64,000 bases of DNA from Lycocorax pyrrhopterus obiensis (GCA_014706295.1 JACSVZ010000004.1:87737047-87801046), one strand, 5' to 3'. Shown: positions 45,801-58,900, numbered from the stretch's first letter. Notes: generated by a model not told the origin, from the sequence alone. Program-made: numbers and translations.

Positions 45801-47546
45801 TCAATGCAGTTATGAGATGAAAGCAGTCAGGGGGGCAGACTGTCTTACTGATGCTGCTTTTCATTTTCTCCTGCACTTGTCAGCAGCATCATTTTCTCCT
45901 CATCAAATTCAGGGCAATGTCTTCTAAGGAAACAAAAAATTTCTCTCTCCAATACCCAGGAAGTAGTATAGAATTTGAATGAATAACTGGTTATTAAAGG
46001 ACAGGACTCTTAGGGCACATGTTTTGACCTGAGGTATTTTTGAATGTTTCAAATTAATAAGCACTGGTAAACACATGTCAAGATATTTGCTAGATATTGT
46101 ATGGACCTGCTGTTAACTTACCCAGCATCTCAGTGAGGTTATGCCAGTAGCTACTGTGCTGTTCAGACCTGCTGTGTTTGACCTGACCAAGTGGATCTAT
46201 TCCTTTCAGGATCGATATGTATGTGGAAGGAATGTTCGACCTGAATGAGTTACTCCTTATGTATATTGTCCAACCAGCGGACAGAAAGGATCAATATTTC
46301 GCTAATATGGTGGACAAGGCCACAAACAGATACTTCCCAGCCTTTGAGAAGGTATGTGGCAAAGAGGTTGTAGCTTAATTGATACTGTTATCTTGAACCT
46401 CCATCCTGGATCCACACAGTTTTTATGGAGGAAAACAGAAGAAAAATTACCACAGGAATATAAATGCTCTGGTTTTGGTGGTGCTGGGAGTAAGATGGAG
46501 GCAGGACACTAGAGAGGGGACAGAAGGCACTACAGATCTGGGAGAGATGTAAAGCTGCAAAAACCCAGCACACACCCAGCTCCCCAAATGTCCGTGTTTC
46601 CATCTGTGTGTTGTTTCAGACAAAAGACACTACAGCATCAGCTTTGACATAAAGTTTCCTCCTGAAGTGCAGATGCCGCTCTACCACAGATGCTATGTAA
46701 AAGCATCACTGTTCCTTCTGTATCTCATACAGCTTAGCCTTCCATGCAGCTACAGCAGCCAAGGCCAGACGAGCACAACTGAGCTGCCAGACAGCAATGT
46801 AGAAGAGAAAGGGCTGATAGATTATGCGTAGGATGGCAGTGCCATCAGATCATTGTTTGTACTCCAGGTGTTTGAAGAACAACTCCATGCAATGTATGAC
46901 CCTGCTTTGAAGATATCCTATTAAGTAACACAGAGAAAAGACATCATCTCCTTCTGGTTCTCTGTTTTTAGGTTTTGAAAGAGCATGGCAAAGACTTCCT
47001 GGTTGGCAACCAGCTGAGCAGGGCAGATGTGCAATTACTTGAAATCATTTTAATGGCAGAGGAGTGCAAACCTGATATACTTGCCAAGTTTCCTCTCTTG
47101 CAGGTAAATGAATGGGCAGTTTGAATGGACAATGAATTGGAAAGGAGCACTGATTGAAACTGGCTGAGAAATATGGGAGAGTGGGAGGGTGAGACATGGC
47201 ATGCAAAATAATCAGATGCCCTAAGTACTTCTAGCTGGCCTCACATACTCATTGATACTGCTACCTTCTGTCACCACAACCCCAAAACCATAAGAGGGGG
47301 AAGCATATAGTTTCTTCTGCAGCCTCAAGCCATAGTGTGACTTTTCAGAGTATGGATAGCATTGAAACGTCTGACAGTTGCAATGATCCTTAAGCAGAGT
47401 GCTGTTTTGGTTTTGTTTTGTAGAGCTTCAAAGCAAGAACAAGCAATATCCCCACAATAAAGAAATTCCTACAGCCTGGCAGCCAGAGAAAACCACCAAC
47501 ACGAGAGGAAGATGTAGCCAAAGCAATGAAAATTTTCTACTCCTGA
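42870..47546 (+). CDS. GSTA: Gene E: alpha-class glutathione S-transferase, complete (222 residues)
   Basis: Coding exons are 42870-42956, 43628-43679, 45459-45591, 46210-46351, 46972-47103 and 47424-47546, all canonical sizes with GT-AG borders and no lesion. Tyr9, Arg15, Gln54-Val55-Pro56, Gln67-Thr68, Asp101 and Arg131 are all present, so a working cytosolic glutathione transferase is expected. Compared with gene B it has Pro18, pocket residues 107-111 LMYIV, Cys170 and C-terminus [17 protein letters not shown]. It is the last gene of the array; its downstream flank has no solo LTR and no provirus. AATAAA lies at 47787-47792. Confidence 0.95.
43903..44129 (-). repeat. CR1 fragment in intron 3 of gene E
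   Basis: Copy of the reverse-oriented CR1 fragment at 6256-6482. Confidence 0.7.
45178..45362 (+). repeat. CR1 3' end in intron 3 of gene E
   Basis: Copy of the CR1 terminus at 7531-7715. Confidence 0.85.
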
Positions 47547-47786
47547 GCAGCACCCTAAAGCCCCAGAAAGTCAATTTCATTGTGTTTGCTGATAGTGAGA
47601 AATTAATGAAAACACTAAAAACCAAGGGATTTGATCTCTCTTTCCTTAGCTACAGGACTGGTTTTAGCCTACTGCAAACACTTCAAGGTAAAGCTATGTG
47701 AGCCTACCAGCAAAGGAAAGAGTTCACTGATTTGGGAGTATAGTGGACAACACAGGATGCCTTAAATAACTAAAGAGAATACCTGA

Positions 47787-47792
47787 AATAAA
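47787..47792 (+). terminator. Polyadenylation signal of gene E
   Basis: AATAAA at the position equivalent to 10169 of gene B. Confidence 0.7.
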
Positions 47793-48403
47793 GTCTTACT
47801 ATTGATACTCAAAATCTGGCTGTTCATTGATTTCTTGCTGCTATTTCTATGTCTAAGATCTGTCTGGTTCTGTTTTTCCAGCACTCTCAAGAATTGTTGG
47901 AAAATTAGGAGAGTTTATCCCAAACAGTAGGTCATGTATTTTTTCTGGGAAATGCCAGGAAAAGCCTGCAGGTTGTGGTTAGATGGGGATGAAAGGTTTG
48001 GATTCAGCTTTCCTCTGAGCTTAACTTGGAATGTCCTTGGACCAGAGGTCCTACTACACCTCTGTTTTAGACACTTAAACTCTTGTACTGCAGCTTCACC
48101 AGTGTTTTCTTTATCAGAAGGTCCATTGTAGCAGCTAAAAGCACTTTGCAGACTCAGAAAGGAATGCTTGTCACCAGCTGTGAAGTTTGAAACCTATTGT
48201 TTGAGGAAGGAGGAGTCAGGATGGTGTCAGGTGTTAGTGAGACCTTGGCATGTAGGACTCCATGTTGACTTACATCACTTTATATTAAACCAAGTTTTGT
48301 ATAAGTTGTACTCGAGTTGTTCATGACCATCACTTAAATCAAGCTCCACTACTGAGGTTAACAAGACTGTTGAACTGATAAATATGTGCATTTACGTAGT
48401 GAA

Positions 48404-48490
48404 AGGTGTTCCTGCCCAGGGCAGGAGCGCTGGAACTAGATGATCTTTGTGGTCCCTTCTAACCCAAACCATTCTATGATTCTGTGATAC
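48404..48490 (+). repeat. Short CR1 3' tail downstream of gene E
   Basis: Same CR1 terminus as at 10788. Confidence 0.85.
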
Positions 48491-48766
48491 TATTTGAACA
48501 CCAAATAAACCAAGTAAATGAAAGAGCCAGTGCCCTAAATCCAGCTAAAACTGGTAGTTTTCCTCTGGGCAAACTGAGGGCAATGTAGGTCTTGCTAAAC
48601 CCAACAGTTTCTTTATAAGAAATGTCATGCAGCTGGAAGCAGTTTTTGTCATCAAAGGAGGAGATAAACCCCTGTTTTTCAGCAGCAAAGCATGTATTAA
48701 AGGGAGTTGCTGCAGGAGCTGTTTCCCTCCTGCCTCACTGAAGCATTCAGACAACACTTGCAGCTG

Positions 48767-49104
48767 CTGAGTGCTGTCAGAAACTCAAGGTAGAAACTGG
48801 GGCTGTGGGTACTGACTCCGTGCCAGGAGGAGCTCCAGGCACGGCTGTGTGGTTTCACAATCTGCCACACAGATCCCCGTCTTTGGCCACACAGAGCCAG
48901 AGCCCGTGGCACATGGAATGTTCGGCACCCCTTGCACAGGGGCTGCAGCCCTGGCGTCTCCCCTGGTCACACCATCACTGCTGCCCACTGCAGCCTCGGG
49001 GGCCTCCAAGCCTGTCCCCTGCCCACTCCTGTCCTGGCCATGTCCCTGAGCTGTGGCTGCCTCGGAGCCAGCCCAGTGAAAATGTTGACCAGAAAACCCG
49101 GGCT
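48767..49104. other. Unique DNA right of the array, nothing assigned
   Basis: It is GC-richer than the units and not part of the tandem repeat. Frames are open on both strands but show no domain, splice pattern or similarity I recognise. Confidence 0.4.
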
Positions 49105-49850
49105 TGTTACCCAATGCACAACAAACCAATAATTACACACTTGAGAGAGACTTTGACTATTTATTTCAGAGTTGTGCAAGCCTGGTTGCTTGGTGGTATT
49201 CCAAAAATCAAGCAACTTTTTACTATTTATTCATTTTAGCAAGCAAAGGCATTAATGTTCATTGATTACATGTTACCTAGTTCTCTTAATATTTACTATT
49301 CTATCTTTTATTGGTCAATTATTCTTCCTCTTCTCATGCTAATTAGTCCACATGCTTGGTCTTTCTCTTCTTTTGAGTTGGGTTTCTTGAGTTGGTGGGC
49401 TGCGAGTCAGTGGTGGGGGAATCTCTCCCTGCCGGAATTTCCTTTTTCTCAGCCAGAGCTGATCTCGGCACAGTTGCTGAGTGGGCTTTATTAGTTTCTT
49501 CCTTATCTTGGGAGTTCTGCCAAATGCCCTTGTGGCCCTCAAATTCTGCGTTCTTTGTATCCACTATCAGAGGTACATCCTTCTTCCCAAGCCGTGTTAA
49601 CTCCCCCTAGGTCTGAGATCATTAAAACATGTTCAGCCCTTAACAAGGCAATTCTACTGACAAGCAATGTCTCTTTCCAACAGCTGGACATCACTTAGAC
49701 CTTGTTTGGTAGCTGCTCTCTGTTTCACGGATTAAAACTTCTTTCTTGTTGATTAAGCTTGAAAGTTTATACAAAGATCAAACATCAAAGCACATCCTTT
49801 CTCAAGAAAATGTTTACATATTCCACATTTTGCACCAGGAACTCCGCCAG
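49105..49850 (-). repeat. Possible LTR-like element
   Basis: The left end TGTTACCCAATGC reads as a ...GTAACA terminus on the - strand, with AATAAA on that strand near 49163, and composition changes from the flanks. I could not find the opposite TG end or a target duplication, so the call is weak. Confidence 0.3.
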
Positions 49851-49879
49851 ACTGCAGGGACAAGGCCGAGGTGGCTTTT

Positions 49880-50343
49880 CCCTGAGCTGCGATGGCAGGG
49901 TTGGGTGATGCGGTTTGGCGGCGGGGCGGGCGGTGTGCACGGCGAGGCCGCGGCGGCAGCCGAGGGGAGGAGCGGCCGCCTGACGGGGCGGAGGGCCGAG
50001 GAGCGGCGGCGGCGGGGCGAGGAGAGGAAAGGGGGCGTGTTGGCCGTGTGGCGGCGGGCGGGGCGCTGTGTGGTGCTGTGGCGGTGCTGTGGCGGTGCTG
50101 TGGCGGCGGAGCGGCCCGGGCGGACGGTACTGCGGCGGCGGGCGGGGGGCGCGGCGGGGGGCGGGCGGTGCCAGCTCGGTGGAGTGTGTGGATTCTGCCG
50201 GGATCAGGGCTCCTGCCCGGAGGGCAAAGGGCGAGGTGCGTGACCGACCGCCTGGCCCTCGAGGAACGTCCTGCCGTGCTGCTCCAGGGAGTTTGTCCAG
50301 GGGTCATTGCCCAGCCTCTCTCCGGCAGCAGGGCCTCGGGCGG
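49880..50343 (+). promoter_or_regulatory. CpG island, candidate promoter and first exon of gene F
   Basis: It is extremely G+C- and CpG-rich (runs of GGCGGCG, GCGGTGCTGTGGCG), with no TATA box. A consensus donor GTGAGT starts at 50344 and another (GAGGTGCGT) near 50236. It lies 2.6 kb before the first coding exon of gene F, so a housekeeping-type first exon here is likely but unproven. Confidence 0.55.
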
Positions 50344-52903
50344 GTGAGTGGGCACAGGAGGGTTGTGTTTGGCTCTTGGCAGGGTCTGCGGGGAAGCTGA
50401 AGAGGAACTGCTCTTTGGAGTGCAAATTTTGCAGTCTCTGGGGGTAGTTTGCCTTTCCCCTCGTCCAGACACTCCTCCTAGCTCGGGCGGTGGAAGGAAG
50501 CGTTTCGAATGCCGACTTGGCCCGAGCCCCAGTGGAACCACCCGCTGGTGAGCAGCTGCAGCCTTGAGGCGGTCCGGAGGCCGAGCCGGGCGGTGCAGCG
50601 CGGTGCTGTGAGGTCGTCCTGTAGAACAGCCCCGTGCGGGACGGGTCCGAGCAACAAAGCGTTGCGGAGAAGTGCTGTGGGGCCCGTATCCAATTAGGAA
50701 GAAAGTTCAAGATCTTGGGTCAGGTTATGAGCTTGCTGCTAAATTCGTTTACTTATTTCTCACTGAAGGGCTGGTGCCTGAATTGTTTTGTACAAAACGA
50801 CGTGGGGGATTTTTAATACAGCGATCACAGCAGTAGCTGTCTCTCTGACACCTGCGTGGCTGCGGTCCAAGGAAGGTCTGATGTACTAAAACATCAAGAA
50901 AGTTTGTGATTAATTTTCAAGTCCATTATTGCTATTCAAGAAAGACAGTTTACCAATTTTGCGACTCTTTTATGACTCCTCACTATTTTACAAAGGGATA
51001 TTCATTACAGAGCCATAACAGGGTCACCAAAATACTTTGCAGCCCTGTGTAGGTGTTCAGCCTAAACCCCACATTCAGACATTTAGCAGTGCATTCCTGG
51101 GAAGATATTCTCGGCTGTTTTTAGCAGAGCACTGAGTTGAGACTGGCTCTGGGTGGGCTGAATTTTATCAGTTCCAGCTCTGCTTTGAGGAGAGGTCAAG
51201 GCAGTTTGCTCTTTCTACTTATGCTAGCCTGTCCTTACAGTGTATTTCCCAGCCTTGATCCCACGTGCTGGAGATTAGAGTGTTTTTCCAGTCTGTGAGG
51301 GTTCAAGTGCTGTTCTTTGATGGAGTAGAGTTGAGACCTACTTTCTGAGCATCAGGGAATGAAGTATTTCTGAAGTATAGAAGATCAGGAGCTCTCTTAC
51401 TTGGTATAGTGTAAGTCATATATGGGAAATAGAAATGAAGTGTAGGTCATGGTCTTATATGTATAGGGCAGGGTGAGGGAGCTGTGCTAAGTCACTTCTC
51501 TGAGTGCCTTGTTGCTGTTCAGGTGTCAGGAATCTAGCTGGGCATCCAGCAGTGCTAGATTAGATGCCAACTCCAGTCAAGACATAATCTATTGACAAGC
51601 ACATCTTTTTGCATCAGGAGAACTTTGCTGCTAGAGACTGAGGTGTCTGGGGACACAGACACAGCCAAGGCTAGGTGGAAGCTGAGCAGTGGTTTTGAAG
51701 ACCTGCATTTTGGATGGGGGTACCTGTTTCTCCTGTGAGTCCAGTTCCTAACAGTGATAGCTGTTTGCCATAGAGCCTGTTGAAGATAGCACCCAGCACA
51801 AAGGACTTCAGTGGAGAGGGTCAAGGATGCAGTCTCCCCTGTTACTGTTGTGCTGTTTGTTTGTGCCCCTTTATTGATTGGGATTATGGCCAACACTTTC
51901 ACTTTGTGGCTCAGCTATGTATTGTGAAGTCAATGCAAGCATAAATAAGCCTGCCTGTGAACAGATGAACCCTTGGCTTAACAATGAAGCATTCTGTTAG
52001 TCTGTGACTCTGTCTTCTCATGCAATCTGCTTCATTCTTCTGTGACCCATTAGTGATAAGAGTACAGCGTTAGCTTTGTTTCCAGCGTCAGGCAAGCTCA
52101 CATCAGCTGCCAATGTCATCCAGTGGCATGTGACTGCACATGGTAGGGAAATTTGAAAGGACAAAGTGTTTCATCCCAGTGCCATCATCTGATGGGCTGA
52201 CTTGAGCCCCCTGCTGCTGGGGGCATTGCCCACGCCTTATCTGCCCAACACAGGTCAGTCCCATTCATTTGGTTTTGATTTTAAAGTTAAGTTGTCAGGG
52301 CAGAAAGACTATAAATCCCTCTTACAGTTTGACTATAGCAGAACTAGCTAAATAGGGAACGCAGTAGGCCTGGTGCAATATGTTGCTTTTAAAAGCATAT
52401 TTGTAAAGGCACAGGAGCACAGGGCTCTGAATTGTCATATGAGAGAGGTGAAAATAGTGGTGGTGTCACTAGTTTGGTGTTTTTTGGAAGCCATTCATTT
52501 GACAGAGTACATTTTTCAAGTATGGTATGACATGTCACAAAACCCATCACCTACTGAAGAGATTGCATCACTGCAAGGTTAAAAATTTATTAATTCAGGA
52601 ATACCCTACAGTTCTGCTTTGGTTGTAAAACACCAGTAAGCTGTTAAAACTACATTAATATATGATTTAGGAGATGTTTCTTGTCATGATGTGGTTGAAT
52701 GGCTGCATATTCTGATGGTGTGTAGTTTTTCTTTTATTCCATTAATCCACAGGAAACTCGGTTGCATCAAGCACAAGTGTGTAGGACTTGATTGTTCTTC
52801 TACTTTCACATTCATCCAACTGTATTTAGTAGTCTGGAGTGGGGCATTCAAAATGCTAATTTAAAGCATGCTTCCTATAAGATCATCGTCTTGATTTTAT
52901 CAG
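50344..52903 (+). other. Presumed intron 1 or 5' flank of gene F
   Basis: No coding exon is seen. A TATAAAT at 52310-52316, preceded by AT-rich HNF1-like sequence, could be a second promoter, but no good donor follows it. Confidence 0.4.
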
Positions 52904-52923
52904 GAAACAAGAACTCTGAAATC

Positions 52924-55900
52924 ATGGCGGGGAAACCCAAGTTGCACTACACCAAGGGAAGGGGGAAGATGGAGTCAATCCGATGGCTGTTAGCAGCAGC
53001 TGGAGTTGAGGTTTGTACCTTTTTTTTATAAAGTGATTTGTGATTAAAAAAGGTATTCTCTGGAAAGGTTTCCCAGTTGCATCTGTGCTTAGGGATATGC
53101 ACATCATCACATATTGTGATGCAGAATGTTTAGACTGAGTGATACGCTCCTGTGTTCTATTTCATGTATGCCTTGAGCAATAGTTGCACAGTAAAGAGAT
53201 TTTAACACACAAAGAGAATTGATGGGTGTCATTTTTGAAACATACTTTAAGCTGAGTTAATTGTTGCTACACACAAAACTGTGGCTTTTTCTCAATGCTC
53301 ATAACTTCCCTGTATCTCATGAGTCTTCTCCACTGAAAGATCATGCATACCACATGAAAACTTTTGAACATTCTCTCCAAACAAAGTGCCTTTTGTTCTT
53401 TGGATCAGGACCTGAGTAGGATAAATCGGCGGATCTGCCCCAAAGGCAGTGTTAGGGGTTTTATCTAGATTCATGTCAGGTGAAGGCCATCCTAAGGCAT
53501 CTTAATTTCTACAATGTTTTTGTTTGAATATGGTTTTTTGAAACTATTTATTCTCTCTTGGAAATAAAAGGCTTTTTTAATGGTGCTCACTTGATAATGT
53601 TGCTGACAGAGAATTTGCAGAGCATGAGTGCTGAGGAAACTAAGATCTTGTCTTCATTCAAATGTCCTCATTCAAAAAAAAAAATCCAGTGGATTAAAGA
53701 GGGAGATAAATGCTGTGTAAGAGAGGCATGATTTACAAAAAGTTTCTCAATATTTCATGTGGCGTCAGCTGCTTTTTAAGTGAATGATTTGGTATCTGTT
53801 AATGGTTCATGCAGGCAAGTAGTCTGGTCTTTATAATGAGGAAGTTCTTTCAGGAGCATAATGCGTTGTACAGTCCTGTGGGGTTGGGGACACCGTAGTC
53901 TTGGGTTATTTGCTGGAGCAGAGATGAAGTAGGGGATCTGCTGAGGAAACTTTCCTGTCTGACCATCCAGGAGCCTCTCCATCAGTCCTTAAATCATGGT
54001 GCAACAACGGAGTAACAGCTCGAGCTGGTGCCGCTGGGGAGGGACCTGGAACAAACGAAACCCTGGATCTTTTATACCCTAACAGTCTAAGTGAAGGCTT
54101 GGGGTCATCGGCTCCTGTTGTGTCTCACCTGGCCAGTGCCACAGGTCCCTGGGCCCTTTGTTGTGCAAAGGGAGGCAGTTCCCAGCTCTTGCCTTGGGCT
54201 TCCAGAGCTCCATGAGCAGCTGGAACTGCTGCTGCTCACCCAGCTACTGGCACTGAATGGATTCCTCCACAGGGTCAACACAATGAGAAGAGTATGGAGA
54301 ATAGTGTGGAGAGGTGGACTCTAACTGCCAGACTTCCTTCCACTTCTCCACTGCCTCTGGAGTGACACAGTGTCGTTTTCTGTTGTTGCTTTTCAGTTTG
54401 AGGAAGAATTCATAGAAACGAAAGAAGACTTAGAAAAATTGCGCAATGGTGAGTCTGTAAACTGTACCCTAAACATAAATTCACACAAGTATAACAAAAA
54501 AACAACATGTGGTATTTTTTTTAAGACCTGCAATGTGATGTGACCTGTAAAGAAGAGCTGCTTCCTTGTGGATGCTTTTATCCCTGAGAATTAGAAACGT
54601 CTTGGTCTCTTACCAGGTCTCTTCCTTATTTTCAGTGTAGTACTTCAGCAGCCTGAGTAGCTTGCTCCTTTTTCTTCCCTAGATGGAGTCCTGCTGTTTC
54701 AGCAGGTGCCCATGGTGGAGATCGATGGGATGAGGATGGTGCAGACCAGAGCCATCCTCAGCTACATTGCAGCGAAGTACAACCTCTACGGGAAGGACCT
54801 GAAGGAGAGAGCCTGGTATGGTAACAGTGTACCACTTACTAACACTCCTCCGTGATTGTTAATATTTACAGAAAGAATGTTGCTGTGAAGTATCTGCATG
54901 TAAAGGTGAGTATGCCTAACAGACTGTCACTTACAACTGAGGGTTTATTTTGTGAGAATGGAAGGGCAGCTCCAGAGATTGTGGAGATTATTATGGACTG
55001 GCAACTGGTAGCCAGCATCCTCTCATGATTAGACTTCAAAACTATTTTTTTTTTCCTAATGTGGTTTCCATATGCAGTCTTTCCTCCCACAGCATAAACG
55101 AATAGATTATCAGTGGAAAACAGCATAAATTCCACTTTAAATACATTAATTGCAGCCTTTTATCTTGCTTATTGCATACACTGGGAGCCTGTTTAACAAT
55201 TTGTGCTTTGAAAAAAACTGGAAATTTTCTCAAAGTGGAAGAACCAAGAAAATAAACCAGTGCCTTACATTACGTCCACTAATAAGCATTTTACTCAGTG
55301 ATCACTTCAGTGCTGTATTTCAGGAAAATAATCAAAATGGAAAGTTTGAATGATATATGTTAAACAAAAATATTTGTTTCAGGATTGATATGTACGTGGA
55401 AGGAACTACAGACCTAATGGGAATGGTCATGTATCACCCTTTTCAACCAGCTGATACAAAAGAGAAGAATCTTGCCTTAATCATTGAACGAGCTACAACC
55501 AGGTACTTTCCTGTTTATGAAAAGGTAAGTGGCAAATCATCAGTAGTTCACAAAGAGAGTGAGTTCCAGGCTCCTCCTCGTACCCCACTCCCCTGTCCTC
55601 CCCACACATGTACTTTCTAGAAGGCAAGTGACAGTACAGCTCTAGAAATGTATGATGGAGCCGGTATTCAGCAATGTGAAAAGAGGGCCACAAAATAATT
55701 TTCAGCTGGTTTCAGTACTGGGTCTCTTTGCTGTCCTTCTTTTCTTAGTGGCTGATGGCTCCCAGCATTTTGCATAAATGCACCATTTCAATACTTGTGC
55801 CAGCCTTCAGTACTTACTGCCTGGAAGTGTAATGTGTTGTCATAGAATTGTTAAGGTTGGAAAAGACCTAAGATGATCAAGTCCAGCTGTCAACCCAGCA

Positions 55901-58900
55901 CCACCACCATATTCACCATTAAACTGTGTGCTCCTGTGACATATCCACATGTTTCTTGAACGCTTTCAGGGACGGTGAGTCCACCAATTCCCTGGGTGGT
56001 GTGCTTTACAACCCTTTACGTGAACAAAAATTTCCTAAGATCTAATCTAAACCTCCCCTGGTGCAACTTGAGTCCATTTTCTCTTGTCCTGTCACTGGTT
56101 ACCCAGGAGAAGAGGCTGACCTCCACCTCACTACAACCTCCTTTCAGGGTGTTGTAGAGAGCCATAAGGTCTCCCACTCAGCCGCCTTTGTTCTTGCTAT
56201 TCAAAGTTAAATATATTTGTGCTTTACAGCTAAGGATCCAATTCTATGATCTTCCTTAAATCCATTGCTTAAATGTATTATACTTAGAGACTATGATTGT
56301 CATTCTCTGAGTTGCTACTTGGGCATCCTTAGGTGTGCACAGAGAGGCTCTGTAAACAGGATACATGTAGCTTAGAAAGCATAAAGCAATTATTTACTAG
56401 CTAGCATGCACCAAAGAGTTAGCTTGTGCTGTGAGGGAAGGCATTGGTATGCTTGCCACCCCCTTAGAGCACATGAAGAGGCTTTCTTGGCTAGGGAAGA
56501 GTAGGTCAGGAGGGGATGGATTGTTCTTTTCTTCTCCCTGGAACATTGCCTGGATGTTACTGAACTGCCATTTTCTACCAACTTGCTGTTTGTTCTGTTG
56601 TTTTATTTTTCCTGTAAGGATATTTTAATTTTTTTATGTGTTAAAATTTTCCTGTTTGAATTGAGCCAGCTGTGACCCTCATCTCATGAGTTTGCTTCTG
56701 TTTGTAACTCTTCCTTTTGTGCCATATGTGGTTGTGCTGTACAGACCTTCTCACAGTGCTTTTTCAGGGCATAGTGGTCTCCTCAGAAATCTACCAAGGG
56801 TACAAAGCTGTGTTGTTTCAGAGCTGAGCTGGGTTTCCAGCTTGAATCCTTGGTTACCAGGCAGCTGAAGTCCATTCAAAAAAATACAGGACTTGATGCA
56901 ATTTCATGTCTTTCCACATTATTAACGCCTTAAATAGCACAAACAAAACCCACAGAGGCTGCCCTGTAAAATAATGATGTAAATGACATAATCCAGCACT
57001 TCTGTAATCAGAGTTCCCATCTATCCACTGCCATAGCAAGGGAGGGCCGTGCAGAGAGATATTGATTACTCACATCAATCTTTCAAAGACTAGAAGTCTG
57101 GTAAGTATTTTCAGTTATTGAACAATAAAAAATAATGCACCAAAATTCTGTAAGTGTGTGTCTAGGCAGCATAAACTCCTGTTGTGTTATGTTTTAGTGT
57201 GTACACTCCCTGTAGGAGAGTCTTTAAAATAATCCTTGTTTGCTTGTGGTAAAGACACAGCTAAACTTTTCCGTGATTTTAGCCTAGTTAATTTTGTTAG
57301 AATGGTTAATAGTTTTCTTTCTGTACCAGCTGTTTAAGATATCCATTGATTCAGCTTATCAGGGTTTGCAGTCTATGTGTTATTCATTCACCAAGCTGAC
57401 AGGAAACATCCCTAGCTGTGAGTGTTCACTTTAAACACTCGGCAGCCAGATGGAGCAGCAAAAGGCAGTATAAAGCCCTGCAGGCAATCAGATTCTGATG
57501 CTATGTTTGGGAGTTTTCATTCAGTTCAGATAAACAAGCTGTGGTGGACCTTGCTGGAGCAGTGTAGGAAATAACTACGTAAAGGTATCAGCTGTGACTC
57601 TGCCAGTGATTGCTGCCTCTATGGTAAAATTGGCAGATGGGCCTGGAGAAGCACTTGCCTTCCAAAGTCACAGACCGGTGTCTTACTGCACACTTGTTTA
57701 AGAGTAGCCTTAGTGTGACTTAGGCACAGACATGCCCTTCTCTTGCTCCTGGTAGGAGGGTGATGGTCTTCAGGACAGAGAGGTAGATAGTCTTCAGCTG
57801 GAGAGCTGGTAACTGCTCTGAAGCTGTGCTGAAACGTTCATCTCAACTTGTCTACTACAGCTGTTAGTAGCTTTGGCAGGCTGTGATTCTTGCATCAGCA
57901 GTTTGCCACAAAGGAATCCTTCCTTATAAGATAAAGGGTAGGAAGGCTGTATTCCTTCATTCTGGACCTATTTCAAACTGTAATCAGCAGTCTCAAATTT
58001 TGCTGAAACATCTGGAAATTCACTTAACCTTTTTCTTAAAAATTCGAGGTGTGCTTACACATAAACTGGCCTGACTACCTCTTCCAATTACTTTAGTCCC
58101 TTTTGTGTGATTAAGTCTTTCTTGTGGAACTTGGTATACAGCTACCTCGTGCAGTAGGTTGGAGTGAGAGATAGGATCATGCGCACTGAAACATGAATTC
58201 TGATTTAATTTTTTTGTTTAAAGAATATTTATCACTTTCTAACTTCATAGGTTCTTGCATGGCTTTGCTCTGCTGTGTTTTTTTAGAAATCTGTCTGCAG
58301 TGAAATACCTAGATAAAATTGTTACATCCCATGTGACTTTTTAAAAATTTGTTTATATTTCATAGGCCTTAAAAGATCATGGACAGGATTATCTTGTTGG
58401 CAACAAATTAAGCTGGGCAGATGTCCATCTGCTGGAAGCCATTTTAATGGTAGAAGAATGTAAGCCTGATGTACTGTCTGGATTCCCTCTGCTACAGGTT
58501 AGTAATCATCTGGTCTCAATAGGGAAGGCAACAAACAAGTTTCACTGACTGTTGTTAAAAGTTAATTGATGTTTACATATTTTGAGCCATTGTACTGACA
58601 TTTCTCTGGTCTGTTTGACGACAAAAACCTGCACTCAGTGCGCTGCCTTGCCCAAGAGCTGCTGAGAACTCACCTTTCTCCCGCTCTACTTTTTCCAGCT
58701 GTTCTCAGCTGGCAGGAATTTACTCACTAGTGCTACCAATTTGGTCCTTTAACTGCTACTTTCATGTCTTCAAACAGCAACAAGCATCAGAAAGGGAAAT
58801 CTGTGGCCTGGTGTGTCTGCAGTTCCTGTCCTTTTCTTTTTGCCAGCAAAATTAAATTTTTAAGAGATCATATATGAAGAGCAGTTGAGTTTTGTGTGTC

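Larger units (their letters stand above)
3283..48766 (+). repeat. Four-unit direct tandem array of GSTA genes (units B, C, D, E)
   Basis: Units run 3283-11704, 11705-26323, 26324-40847 and 40848-48766. Each begins at GTACAGGAAGGAC, a relic of exon 4, and ends at ACACTTGCAGCTG. Exons, introns and intergenic DNA align almost base for base. Without inserted elements each unit is about 7.9 kb. Lengths differ mainly through the solo LTR (in B, C, D), the provirus (in C, D) and a 30-bp repeat expansion (in B). After the last unit the sequence leaves the repeat at 48767 (CTGAGTGCTG instead of GAGTACAGG), which marks the right edge of the array. Confidence 0.93.

Noticed and set aside
49105..49850. 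Full solo-LTR call
   Set aside because: Only one plausible terminus and no target duplication were found. Kept as a weak repeat entry.
49746..50710. Several long frames on both strands in the CpG island
   Set aside because: High GC gives few stop codons. Composition is Arg/Pro/Gly-rich without domains or conservation.
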